Both the position numbers and the translations under genes were made by a program. From Fibrobacter sp. (GTDB lineage: Bacteria; Fibrobacterota; Fibrobacteria; Fibrobacterales; Fibrobacteraceae), in contig NZ_JAFWOM010000030.1 in the NCBI RefSeq assembly GCF_017545445.1, positions 1 through 64,000 on the forward strand: DNA of 64,000 bases, given 5' to 3'. The notes beneath the pieces were generated by a model. That model worked only from the letters and a program-made list of their open reading frames with translations. It ran no database searches and was not told where the DNA came from. Below are positions 26,201 to 34,514 of the stretch, one piece after another. Each line of letters opens with the position of its first letter. Positions within the stretch are counted from its first letter, which is position 1.

Positions 26201-27954
26201 TATGCAACCTCCTTGGGTTCAGAACTTGCAATGTGACGTTCCCACATGGATTTGTACAAAGTACATTGCTTTATGAGTTCATCATGCGTGCCGCAGGCCG
26301 CTAGTTCGCCATTTTCGATGACCAAAATTTTTTCGGCGTTCTTGATGGTCGAAAGTCTATGCGCAATGACGATGAGTACTTTATGATGAATGAGTCTAGA
26401 AAGTGCTTTTTGAATTTCTGCTTCGTTTTCGGGGTCGGCGTAAGCGGTTGCTTCGTCCAAGATGATGACATCTGCGTTTTTCAAAATTGCACGTGCAATC
26501 GTAATGCGTTGGCGTTCGCCTCCAGAAAGCCTGTTGCCCGCATCGCCAGCTTTTGTATTGTATCCGTGTTCAAGTGCACTGATGAATTCGTGGCAGCCCG
26601 CAGCTTTTGAAGCTTCGTAAACTTCCTTGTCGCTTGCCTCCGGACGGCCCATGCGGATGTTTTCCATGATGGAGACGTTGAACAAGTAGTTGTCCTGTGC
26701 CACGTAGCTGATTTTTTGCATTTGTTGCTTGAATGGAATCTTGGACAAGCTGACGCCACCGAGCAATATGTCTCCTTCGCCCACATCCCAGAACCCGGCC
26801 ATCAATTTTGCAATGGTGGATTTTCCGCTACCCGAGTGCCCGACGATTGCCGTAACGCCAGTTTCTGCCGTTTTGAAAGAGATGTTGTTCAAAACGTTCT
26901 TTTCTTTATAGCCAAAAGTCACGTTCTTGAATTCAAAAGAGGAACCATTGAATTGTACGTTTTCATTCGGACGAACTTGATCTTTTTCATTGAGAAAATC
27001 ATCGATTTGCATAAATGCCTGAAACACCGAGGCGAATGTTTCCGCGTAGGCCATTGCGGCAAGTATCGGCCCTGAAATACCCATGCTGAGCACGGCACAG
27101 GTAAGGAATGTCGCAAATTCAATCTTTCCATTCATGAACAAGTAGGCTCCCAGCGGAAGCGTGACGAGCAATGTCGAAGAAAGTGTGCTCAATCCTGCTG
27201 CCGAGAAAAACCAGCAACCTCGCCACCATTCGAGAGTCGTGTCGCGGTAGTATTTGCAAGCGTTGGTGAATTTTCCAAAAGAAGATGCACTTTGGTTGAA
27301 TGCCTTGATGACTTCAATTCCGTTCACGTATTCCACGATGGCATCGTTCATGTCGGCGTTTGCTTTGAAGTAGCGTGCCGACTTTTCTTTGTAACCAATC
27401 ATTTGCCCCATGGTGACCAAAAAGCCCAAAGGAATGGTCGCGATAGCACCAAGTGCCATGCGCCAATCCATCACAAATAAAACAACAACAATCGTTAAAG
27501 GAGTCACGATGTTTGCGGTCATTTCTGGCACCATGTGGGCAAAAGGCTTTTCAATGCGTTCAACTGTATCCACGACGAGCATTTTGTATGTGCCAGATGC
27601 TTTGTCCAGCATAACGCCCATGGGAATGCGTTCCATTTTGTCTGTAATCATTGTACGCAATGTTTTTAAAATTGAGAATGCCGCTTCGTGCGATTTCATG
27701 GTCGAAACCGTCGATAAAAAAACTTTGATGGCGTATGCGGCTATGGTAATCAATCCGTAAATTAAAATATCGTCTTGCGTTATTGTCTTGTAATAGAACG
27801 CAGAGAGCATTTGGGCAACGCAAAAATAGGGGACGATGCCGAAAAATACCCCCAAAATTGCATAAAACGATGCTATTCCCAGTTGAATTTTTTTATTCCC
27901 GGCGTACTGCCAAAGTAATTTCATGGGATTGTTTTTGGATTTGTCTGTAGCCAT
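26200..27954 (-). CDS. Exporter-fold ABC transporter half, subunit A of pair 2
   Basis: This 584-residue half-transporter has an ATPase domain with Walker A GHSGSGKST, signature LSGGERQR, Walker B VIILDEATAYADPENE and switch IVIAHRL. The ATAYADPENE sequence parallels ATAFADPENE in subunit A of pair 1, so the two operons are likely ancient duplicates, each with one ADPENE-type half. It is first in its operon and divergent from tonB at 28221. The intergenic region contains operator-like repeats at 28043 and 28063. Confidence 0.85.
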   Translation of the reverse strand: MATDKSKNNPMKLLWQYAGNKKIQLGIASFYAILGVFFGIVPYFCVAQMLSAFYYKTITQDDILIYGLITIAAYAIKVFLSTVSTMKSHEAAFSILKTLRTMITDKMERIPMGVMLDKASGTYKMLVVDTVERIEKPFAHMVPEMTANIVTPLTIVVVLFVMDWRMALGAIATIPLGFLVTMGQMIGYKEKSARYFKANADMNDAIVEYVNGIEVIKAFNQSASSFGKFTNACKYYRDTTLEWWRGCWFFSAAGLSTLSSTLLVTLPLGAYLFMNGKIEFATFLTCAVLSMGISGPILAAMAYAETFASVFQAFMQIDDFLNEKDQVRPNENVQFNGSSFEFKNVTFGYKEKNVLNNISFKTAETGVTAIVGHSGSGKSTIAKLMAGFWDVGEGDILLGGVSLSKIPFKQQMQKISYVAQDNYLFNVSIMENIRMGRPEASDKEVYEASKAAGCHEFISALEHGYNTKAGDAGNRLSGGERQRITIARAILKNADVIILDEATAYADPENEAEIQKALSRLIHHKVLIVIAHRLSTIKNAEKILVIENGELAACGTHDELIKQCTLYKSMWERHIASSEPKEVA

Positions 27955-28042
27955 ACTTGAAAATTCCTAAAAAAGATAGATTGGGCTAAGAAAATTTAGA
28001 ACAATGTTTTTCTTTTTTGAAAGATTTTAGACAAAAAAAGAC

Positions 28043-28071
28043 GGATTGGATTTTTGCAAAACTTTTTGGAT
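28043..28071 (+). promoter_or_regulatory. Pair of operator half-sites, 20 bp apart
   Basis: CGGATTGGA (28043-28051) and CTTTTTGGA (28063-28071) start 20 bp apart and match the half-sites at 13348-13396. They lie between the divergent ABC pair 2 and tonB, about 60 bp upstream of a second, stronger element. Confidence 0.5.
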
Positions 28072-28123
28072 TGTCTGCGAAATTTGCACAAAAATGCGGT
28101 TTCTGTTAAAAATGTTACCCCAG

Positions 28124-28162
28124 TCTAATTGGATTGTTTTGAACCCTTTTAGAGTGGAAAGT
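28124..28162 (+). promoter_or_regulatory. 39-bp AraC-type operator before tonB
   Basis: Half-sites CTAATTGGA (28126-28134) and CCTTTTAGA (28146-28154) are 20 bp apart. The whole element matches 20475-20513, and the distance of 15 bp to TTTATTTTT (28178-28186) is identical. TATTTT at 28180-28185 would be the -10, placing the start near 28193 and leaving a leader of about 28 bases. Confidence 0.65.
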
Positions 28163-28220
28163 TTGACCCTTTTGGATTTATTTTTTAACGCCCAAATGTG
28201 AACGCAAAAGTGAAACGAAA

Positions 28221-28937
28221 ATGACTCGCAAACGGATTTATTCAGCACTGTCTTTCAACAAGGCCTTTTATGTCGGGCTTGTTGTTGCAATACTTATCCA
28301 TGCTGCAACCTTGCTAAATCCGCTGTTCCAAAAGGAAGAAATACCGGTACACCGTCCAGATTCTCCGGTGCTCCATGCTGAGCAAGTTTATATCGCGCCT
28401 CCGCCACCGCCTCCTCCAGAGGCTCCGAAGGTTGAAAAAAAAGTCGTTCGTGCTAAAATTATCCCGAAGGTGGTTGACGAGCCCATAGAAGAAAAAGTCC
28501 CGGAACCGGAGCCAGAACCGATTGTAGAGCCGACTCCTGTGGCTGTTGCGGCCCCGGTTGTCGAGGCTCCTCCGGCTCCGCCTGCGCCCCCTGTGGTCAA
28601 AGAACCGCCCAAGCCTTCGGCAGATTCCGTGAAAATGGTGACTCGCACGTACTTGCGCTCGCTCAAAAAGCAACTGGAACAGATTAAGGATTACCCTGCG
28701 ACGGCCAAGCGCCTAAAGCAGGAAGGCACGGTACGTGTGCGGTTCACCATCCTTGCCGATGGCAAGATTGAACAGATTGAAGTCTCGGAATCGAGCCGCT
28801 ATTCTTCGCTGGATAATAGTGCGATAGAAGCGGTTTCAAAAATGCAAAAATTCGAGCCTATTCCAAAACTTTTAGAAAAAGAACGCTGGAGAATCGAAAT
28901 TCCAATCCAGTACAAACTTAATGCAGGGAGATCGTAA
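28221..28937 (+). CDS. tonB: TonB energy transducer
   Basis: The 238-residue protein has one N-terminal membrane helix (residues 17-35), a proline-rich and Glu-Pro/Lys-Pro spacer spanning the periplasm (residues 60-135) and a C-terminal TonB domain (150-235) with YPATAKRLKQEGTVRVRFTI and the closing KMQKFEPIPK...IPIQYKL strands. It transmits the proton-motive force, harvested by ExbB and ExbD, to outer-membrane receptors such as those at 14803 and 20570. It starts a six-gene run; exbB begins one base before its end. The 39-bp operator upstream suggests co-induction with receptor 2. Confidence 0.93.
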   Translation: MTRKRIYSALSFNKAFYVGLVVAILIHAATLLNPLFQKEEIPVHRPDSPVLHAEQVYIAPPPPPPPEAPKVEKKVVRAKIIPKVVDEPIEEKVPEPEPEPIVEPTPVAVAAPVVEAPPAPPAPPVVKEPPKPSADSVKMVTRTYLRSLKKQLEQIKDYPATAKRLKQEGTVRVRFTILADGKIEQIEVSESSRYSSLDNSAIEAVSKMQKFEPIPKLLEKERWRIEIPIQYKLNAGRS

Positions 28938-29503
28938 TGAACTTTATTCTTGATTTTGTCAAACAGGGCGGTTATATTGGCTACATCCTGGTTGCACTGA
29001 ACTTTATCGGTTACGCCATCATTATCTGGAAGGTGATTTCGCTAATTGTCTTTAATAAGACGGTTCAGCCGCGATTGACAGACAAGGTAATTCATCGTGT
29101 GGTGACTTGCAATACCGACCATCACATCATTACGGAAAGTATCCGCACTGAAATCGGCCTTGCTTTCTCACCGCTCACGAAGGGCCTTACGACAGTCGAA
29201 AATATCGCATCCATTTCTCCAATGCTTGGCCTCCTCGGTACGGTGGTGGGCATTTTCAACGCTTTCACGGTGATAGCGGCCTCTGGCCTTGATGATCCAT
29301 CCGCTTTTGCGACGGGCATTAAGTTTGCTCTCGTGACAACGGTCCTTGGGCTTGTGGTCGCTATCCCGCACGTGATTGCGTTCAACTACCTGAATGCTCG
29401 CATGGAGCAAGAACAGGACGAAGTCGAAAACCAGGTGCTTTTGCACTTGGGCAAGACTTTGCAGGAACGTGACGCAAAGAGAACGGAGTCCCGCAATGGC
29501 TAA
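28937..29503 (+). CDS. exbB: ExbB/TolQ-type proton channel subunit
   Basis: The 188-residue protein has three membrane helices at about residues 15-37, 95-120 and 130-155. The last two contain SPMLGLLGTVVGIFNAF and FALVTTVLGLVVAIPHVIAF, the MotA/TolQ/ExbB signature. It forms the pentameric channel around ExbD. The start overlaps the tonB stop (TAATG) and the stop overlaps exbD by eight bases, so the three proteins are made together. Confidence 0.93.
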   Translation: MNFILDFVKQGGYIGYILVALNFIGYAIIIWKVISLIVFNKTVQPRLTDKVIHRVVTCNTDHHIITESIRTEIGLAFSPLTKGLTTVENIASISPMLGLLGTVVGIFNAFTVIAASGLDDPSAFATGIKFALVTTVLGLVVAIPHVIAFNYLNARMEQEQDEVENQVLLHLGKTLQERDAKRTESRNG

Positions 29504-29888
29504 AAGACGTCGTCGCATATCGCTGGACATGACGCCCTTAATTGACTGCGTGTTTTTGCTGCTTGTCTTTTTCTTGGTGACGTCGGTCTTTAAGCAGGAC
29601 AAATCCGTCCTCAAGCTTTTATTGCCTGAGACTTCGAGCGAAGTCAAGCAGGAAGTTTCCGAAGGTTTCTTTATAGAACTTTCCGAAACGGAAATCGCCA
29701 TCAACGGTGAATTGGCGACAGTTGAAATTTTGAAGAACAAGAGCGCTGCCGTGCAAAACAAGAAAGCTCCGGTGGCCTTGAAAATCGACAAAAAGACTCC
29801 TTACGAAAAAGTCGCAGAAGTCTTGGATGTTCTCCAGATGGAAAAGATTTACAACATACAATTCGTCAATGAATTAAAAAAGGAGTGA
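29496..29888 (+). CDS. exbD: ExbD/TolR-type channel subunit
   Basis: The ATG at 29496 gives 130 residues beginning MAKRRRRISLDMTPLIDCVF; a longer reading from 29394 would add residues read from exbB in another frame. Asp16 in MTPLIDCVFLLLVFFLV is the proton-carrying aspartate of ExbD/TolR. A single helix is followed by a periplasmic domain of about 90 residues. The stop lies two bases before the start of the RND gene, indicating that the TonB complex and the pump are one transcription unit. Confidence 0.92.
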   Translation: MAKRRRRISLDMTPLIDCVFLLLVFFLVTSVFKQDKSVLKLLLPETSSEVKQEVSEGFFIELSETEIAINGELATVEILKNKSAAVQNKKAPVALKIDKKTPYEKVAEVLDVLQMEKIYNIQFVNELKKE

Positions 29889-29890
29889 GT

Positions 29891-32266
29891 ATGTCACGGA
29901 TTCGAATAAATATCGAAAAGGTGAACGAAAAATTTGAAAACTTCGCAAGGTTCCTGATTTCGCACAGGGCCTTGCTTCTTGTTTCATTTATTGCCTTGCT
30001 TGCGATTTCTATCGTGGGCATGAAAAAGATTTACGTCGAAGCCTCATGGGATAGTTACTTTATCGAAGGCGACCCGATGCTTGTTGAAACGGACAAGTTC
30101 AAGGAAACGTTTGGCAACGACTATTTCGTAGGCGTGATGGTCGAAACGGAACAGTCTGTTTTAACGCCGGAAAATTTGAAGCTCTTGCGCGAACTTTCGA
30201 ACGAGTTGCGCGATAGCCTCTCGTATTCTGATGGTAAGGCAACATCGATTGTCGATTTGGAATACATGCTCGGTACAGACGAAGGCATGGAAATCGTGCA
30301 AATCGTGCCGGAGGAAATCCCGACAGATGCAGCGGGCCTTGCCGAAATTGAAAAGCGACTCGCCGCAAAGCCGGAGCTTGCAAAAAAGCTCATCTCTAAA
30401 GACCGCAAGCAGGCCTTTATTAACGTGAAGCTCCGTCCGTTCCCGGAAGATTCTGTGTGGAAGGCTGAAGGCGAAGCTCAGGGCAAAAAGGCCGAAGCTC
30501 CAGACATGAAGACGGGCCGTGAAACTTCTGAAATTATCGCCAAGGAAAAGTACGCTCCGCTGCACCCTCTTGCAACGGGTATGCCTTATTTGAGCCATCA
30601 GAAGTTGACTTACATTGGCGTGGAAATGAAGCGTATTTTCCTTATTACGATTCTTTGCTCCATCATCGTGATGTTCCTCGTGACGCGTTCGCTCCGCGGA
30701 ATCGTTTCTCCGCTGATTACCACGTTTGCAGGCGTTATCATGACATTTGGCTTGGTGGGTTATCTCGGGCTTTACATGGATGCGACCAACATCATGGTGC
30801 CTGTCATCTTGGCGTTCGCAGTCTCCATTGCGTATAACATTCATATCCATTCTTTCTTCCGCAAGAATATGATGCTTACGGGCAAGCGCAAGGAATCTGT
30901 GCTTTACGCCATGAAAGAAACCGGCTGGTCAGTGCTGTTCTCGGGCCTCACGACGATTGTGGCGCTTCTGTCGTTCCTTTCGGTCATGCTCAAGCCTATC
31001 CGCTCTGTGGGTATCCTCTCTTCTATCGCTGTCGGGTTTATTCTCCTTGTGGCTCTTACGATTTCGCCGATTCTTTTGAGCTTTGGCAAGGACAAAAAGC
31101 CGAATGCCAAGGTGCTCGAAAAGGGCGATACTCGTATGGGCCTCATCCTCAATTCTCTCGGTCAGTTTGTTCTTAATCACGGAAAACCGATTGCAATTGT
31201 GTTCGCTGTGATTACGACAATTTCGATTTATGGCGTCACCAAGATGGAACCTGCTTTTGACGTGGAACGTACGATGGGCCGCAAAGTCGAGTATGTGAAT
31301 AAGATGCTCTATGTTGCCGAATCTGAAATCGGTAGCTTCTACTCTTACGATTTGGTGATTGACTTTGGTGCAAACGACAAGGCTAAGGAAGTCGATAATC
31401 TCAAGAAGTTGGAACAGTTGCAGGATCACGCTCAAAAGTATCCGTTGACAAAGCGCTCCACTTCCATTCTCGACATCTTGAAGGATTTGGACCGCACCTT
31501 GAATGAAAACCGCCAAGAAATGTACGTCATCCCGGAAACGGAGGAACAAGTGGCTCAGCTCTTGCTCTTGTACGAAAATGCCGGTGGTTCCGAAGCGAGC
31601 TACTGGATGGATTACGATTACAAGAAGCTCCGTTTGATGGTCGAAATCTCTAGCTACAACTCCAACGAACTCCAGAAGGAAATCGAGGACTTGCAGAATT
31701 TCGCACGCGAACTTTATCCGAACGCGAAGGTGACAGCTGTGGGTAACTTGCCGCAGTTTACCGCTATGCAGCAGTATTTGGAAGTGGGCCAGATGACATC
31801 CTTCCTCATCTCTGTCGTGATTGTGGCGGTGCTCTTGATGATTGTCTTCGGCAGCGTCCGCACGGGGCTCATCGGCATGATTCCGAACATCGCTCCGGGT
31901 ATTTTCGTGGGCGGCTATCTCGGCTTCAGCAACATCCCGCTTGACATGATGACTGCAACGCTTATCCCGATGATTATCGGTCTTTCTGTCGATGATACGA
32001 TCCACTTCATCAACCATGGCCATGTGGAATTTGACCGTAGCAAAAACTACACGGATTCTATTCTCAAGGTGTTCCGTGCCGCTGGCCCGGCCCTTGTGAT
32101 GACGACGATTATCATGGTGGCGACATTTGCGGGCTTTACGACATCGCAGGCGACGCAGATGTTCAACTTTGGCTTTGTGGTGTTTGTGGGCCTTGTCTCG
32201 GCTTTACTCGCCGACCTGTTCGTGACGCCGCTTTTAATCAAGAAGTTTAAAATTTTCGGAAAATAG
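29891..32266 (+). CDS. RND/MMPL-family transporter
   Basis: Start ATG at 29891, five bases after GGAG; an in-frame GTG at 29885 is less well placed. The 791-residue protein has the RND layout: helix 1 (about 25-45), a large periplasmic domain, helices 2-6 (about 245-400, with the sterol-sensing-like segment ILAFAVSIAYNIHIHSFF), helix 7, a second periplasmic domain and helices 8-12 with GLSVDDTIHFINH. These two repeats carry the acidic residues used in proton coupling. MMPL proteins move lipids, hopanoids or siderophores. Here it is followed by a LolA-like protein and an outer-membrane barrel, a gene order known for lipid-type export. Coupling with tonB-exbBD suggests a role in envelope iron traffic, which is inference. 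Confidence 0.88.
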   Translation: MSRIRINIEKVNEKFENFARFLISHRALLLVSFIALLAISIVGMKKIYVEASWDSYFIEGDPMLVETDKFKETFGNDYFVGVMVETEQSVLTPENLKLLRELSNELRDSLSYSDGKATSIVDLEYMLGTDEGMEIVQIVPEEIPTDAAGLAEIEKRLAAKPELAKKLISKDRKQAFINVKLRPFPEDSVWKAEGEAQGKKAEAPDMKTGRETSEIIAKEKYAPLHPLATGMPYLSHQKLTYIGVEMKRIFLITILCSIIVMFLVTRSLRGIVSPLITTFAGVIMTFGLVGYLGLYMDATNIMVPVILAFAVSIAYNIHIHSFFRKNMMLTGKRKESVLYAMKETGWSVLFSGLTTIVALLSFLSVMLKPIRSVGILSSIAVGFILLVALTISPILLSFGKDKKPNAKVLEKGDTRMGLILNSLGQFVLNHGKPIAIVFAVITTISIYGVTKMEPAFDVERTMGRKVEYVNKMLYVAESEIGSFYSYDLVIDFGANDKAKEVDNLKKLEQLQDHAQKYPLTKRSTSILDILKDLDRTLNENRQEMYVIPETEEQVAQLLLLYENAGGSEASYWMDYDYKKLRLMVEISSYNSNELQKEIEDLQNFARELYPNAKVTAVGNLPQFTAMQQYLEVGQMTSFLISVVIVAVLLMIVFGSVRTGLIGMIPNIAPGIFVGGYLGFSNIPLDMMTATLIPMIIGLSVDDTIHFINHGHVEFDRSKNYTDSILKVFRAAGPALVMTTIIMVATFAGFTTSQATQMFNFGFVVFVGLVSALLADLFVTPLLIKKFKIFGK

Positions 32267-32275
32267 GAGGATTTT

Positions 32276-33049
32276 ATGAAAATCTCAAAAATTGCTGCGA
32301 CGCTCGTAGTCGCTCTCTGCACGATGTCCATGGCTCAGACGAATGCCCGTGACATCATGGTTAAAGTCAAGAACCGCCCGGATGGCGATACGCGTTCTTC
32401 TTCGATGGAAATGAAGCTCGTGAACAAGAGCGGTAACACTCGCGTCCGTAAGATTACTTCGTATGCGATGGACGTGGGCGAGGACACGAAAACCATCATG
32501 TTCTTCCTTTACCCGAACGACGTGAAAGGCACGGGTTTCTTGACCGTGAACTACGATGACGTCAACAAGGAAGACGACAAGTGGCTCTATCTCCCGGCTT
32601 TGAAGAAGACCCGCCGCATTAGCGGAAAGAGTTCCAAGACCGACTACTTCATGGGTTCCGACTTTACGTACGATGATATCGGCAAACGCAACGTCGATGA
32701 AGATACGTACAAGCTCTTGCGCGAAGAATCGGCAGACGGTTTCGATTACTACGTCGTCGAATCGACTCCCAAGAAGGAAGGAGAAATCTTCTCCAAGAAG
32801 CTCGTCTGGATCCGCAAGGATTGCGATGTCGTCGCCAAGGTCGAATTCTATGACAAGCTCGGCAAGCTCCACCGCCAGATGGTCTCTTCGGACATCAAAA
32901 AAGTCGATGGCTTCTGGACCGTTGGCAGGATGGAAATGAAAAACGTTCAAACGGGCCACTCCACGGAACTCCTCTTCCTCGATCCGAAATACAACATCCA
33001 GCTCGATTCCAAGATTTTCTCTGTGAACAAGTTGGAAAGAGGATTGTAG
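32276..33049 (+). CDS. Outer-membrane lipoprotein-sorting (LolA-like) protein
   Basis: The 257-residue protein starts after AGGAGG and has a signal peptide ending MSMAQ. The mature part has the half-barrel pattern of the LolA-like family that accompanies MMPL transporters: RSSSMEMKLVNKSGNTRVRK, then FLYPNDVKGTGFLTVNY, DDKWLYLPALKKTRRISGKS and SDFTYDDIGKRNVDEDTYKL. The W-L-Y-L-P-A-L-x-K-x-R-R-I block is especially typical. It would carry a lipid-like substrate across the periplasm between the RND pump and the outer membrane. It begins nine bases after the RND gene stop. Confidence 0.85.
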   Translation: MKISKIAATLVVALCTMSMAQTNARDIMVKVKNRPDGDTRSSSMEMKLVNKSGNTRVRKITSYAMDVGEDTKTIMFFLYPNDVKGTGFLTVNYDDVNKEDDKWLYLPALKKTRRISGKSSKTDYFMGSDFTYDDIGKRNVDEDTYKLLREESADGFDYYVVESTPKKEGEIFSKKLVWIRKDCDVVAKVEFYDKLGKLHRQMVSSDIKKVDGFWTVGRMEMKNVQTGHSTELLFLDPKYNIQLDSKIFSVNKLERGL

Positions 33050-33052
33050 TTA

Positions 33053-33079
33053 GTAGGAAGTAGACGGTAGGAAGTAGAC
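33053..33079 (+). repeat. Short tandem repeat of a GTAGGAAGTAGAC unit
   Basis: GTAGGAAGTAGAC appears twice in tandem (33053-33065 and 33067-33079 with an extra G). Such units lie in non-coding DNA and resemble dispersed intergenic sequences; here they sit just after the LolA-like gene. Confidence 0.6.
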
Positions 33080-33169
33080 AGTATTGTCCTGTGTCATCCT
33101 GAGCGGAGCCCGTAAGGGCGAAGTCGAAGGATCCAGTGAAGGATTGGTTCCCGTGCCTGCCGCTTTGTC

Positions 33170-33191
33170 ATGCCCGCCACCGAGCGGGCAT
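33170..33191 (+). promoter_or_regulatory. Hairpin upstream of the outer-membrane barrel gene
   Basis: ATGCCCGC (33170-33177) pairs with GCGGGCAT (33184-33191) around a six-base loop, nine bases before the AGGAGG that serves the barrel gene. The same stem occurs at 22813-22854. There is no long T run, so read-through from the upstream operon is plausible. Confidence 0.5.
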
Positions 33192-33210
33192 CTCCCTTTA
33201 AGGAGGAAAA

Positions 33211-34467
33211 ATGATAAAACACGTCATTGCGAGGAACAAAGTGACGAAGCAATCTATGATTTCATTGGCGTTGTCCGCGGCGTTCGCGTTATCCGCGCAC
33301 GCTCAGGAAGATGAGCTTTCTTTGCAGCTGAACGGCTTTGTGGATTCGTATCACGCATTGCAACTCGGTAGTCCGTATAAAGTCATGTCTTCGCGGACGC
33401 GTCTCCGTCTTGAAATGCGTGCGAACTACGGCGAGGCTTCGCTCTTTTCGAGCGTCAATCTCGCGTACAACAGCCTCATCAAAGAGCAGTCGGGTGCGTT
33501 CCTTCGCGAAGCGTATTTCGACTACGCTGGCAAATACCTCGAAGTCAAGGCGGGTCGTCAAATTGTCACGTGGGGCGTTGCCGATGGGCTTCGCATTACC
33601 GACCTTATTTCGCCTATGGACTACACCGAATTCATGGCAAACGATTATGACGACATTCGCGTGCCTGTGAATGCGATCAATCTCAAGTATCCTGGCGAAA
33701 GTTTCTCCGCCGAACTCGTCTTTGTGCCCGTTCCGGAGTATTTCGTGATGCCCTCGGGTGAAGATAATCCGTGGAGTATGCCTGTGCCCGAAGGGGTTAG
33801 CATGGACTTGAGCGGAACCCCCGAAAAGCATATTAAAAACAGCGAAGTCGGTACCCGCTTGCGTTTCTTCCTCGAAAATCTCGATTTTTCGCTTACGGCA
33901 CTTCGCACTTTCAACAAATCGCCCGTGACGATTGCAGACTATGATCCAGAAACAAAATCCGTTGTGATTCAGGGAATTTACAAGCCCATGTACGTTCTTG
34001 GCGGAGATTTTTCGATTCCGGTGAGTGAATTTGTTGTCCGTGGCGAAATGGCAGGCTATTTTGGCGAACCGATTGCTTTGAACGATTCTCGCAGATACCG
34101 CTTGCGAAAAACGTTTAATGCTTTGTTTGGCCTCGATTGGTATGCTGGCGACAACTGGACGTTCATGGTGCAGTATATGCACAAAATAATCATGGATTAT
34201 CGCAAAGAGTTGGGGATGGATCAAAATACATCCATGGTAACAGCGAGAATTTCCAAGGAAGTCCTAAATAATACGCTTAAACTTTCTGTCTATGGAATGT
34301 ACGATATTGACAATGTGAGTTTTTACATTCGCCCGGCAGCCGATTACTTGCTGAATGACCAAATTACGCTTTCTTTGGGCGCGGATATTCTTGGAGGCCG
34401 TCGTGGCACGTTTAAAACTTACGAGGATAATACGCAAATATGGGTAAAAGGTAAGTATTTTTTCTAG
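33211..34467 (+). CDS. Outer-membrane beta-barrel protein, DUF1302-like
   Basis: The start at 33211 lies four bases after a perfect AGGAGG. The 418-residue product has a signal peptide whose first 15 residues (MIKHVIARNKVTKQS) come from a dispersed intergenic repeat, before the hydrophobic core MISLALSAAFALSAHAQ. A start at 33256 would remove it but has no ribosome-binding site. The mature part has alternating amphipathic strands, a YLEVKAGRQIVTWGVADGLRITDLISPMDY segment (shown as two blocks: YLEVKAGRQIVTWG and DGLRITDLISPMDY) typical of DUF1302-type barrels, and ends WVKGKYFF with a terminal Phe. It probably is the outer-membrane partner of the RND and LolA-like proteins. Confidence 0.78.
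   Translation: MIKHVIARNKVTKQSMISLALSAAFALSAHAQEDELSLQLNGFVDSYHALQLGSPYKVMSSRTRLRLEMRANYGEASLFSSVNLAYNSLIKEQSGAFLREAYFDYAGKYLEVKAGRQIVTWGVADGLRITDLISPMDYTEFMANDYDDIRVPVNAINLKYPGESFSAELVFVPVPEYFVMPSGEDNPWSMPVPEGVSMDLSGTPEKHIKNSEVGTRLRFFLENLDFSLTALRTFNKSPVTIADYDPETKSVVIQGIYKPMYVLGGDFSIPVSEFVVRGEMAGYFGEPIALNDSRRYRLRKTFNALFGLDWYAGDNWTFMVQYMHKIIMDYRKELGMDQNTSMVTARISKEVLNNTLKLSVYGMYDIDNVSFYIRPAADYLLNDQITLSLGADILGGRRGTFKTYEDNTQIWVKGKYFF
33222..33255 (+). repeat. Dispersed intergenic repeat captured inside a coding region
   Basis: CGTCATTGCGAGGAACAAAG followed by TGACGAAGCAATCT is a version of the widespread GTCATTGCGAGG...GAAGCAATCT repeat that normally lies between genes. Here it is in frame and encodes HVIARNKVTKQS at the start of the barrel protein. 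Confidence 0.7.
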
Positions 34468-34476
34468 TTGCTCTGC

Positions 34477-34505
34477 TTGACACTTTTTTGAAAATTGCCT
34501 AAATT
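34477..34505 (+). promoter_or_regulatory. Promoter of the araC-family gene
   Basis: TTGACA (34477-34482), a 17-bp spacer and TAAATT (34500-34505) place the start of transcription near 34512, just before an array of repeats. This would leave a leader of about 80 bases carrying the array. Confidence 0.6.
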
Positions 34506-34514
34506 TAGACTTGA

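Noticed and set aside
28314..28673. Minus-strand ORFs opposite tonB
   Set aside because: The arginine- or glycine-rich sequence is the antisense of the proline-rich TonB spacer.
30929..32023. Minus-strand ORF of 364 codons opposite the RND gene
   Set aside because: It is rich in His and Arg, as expected of an antisense frame, and the plus frame encodes a clear RND protein.
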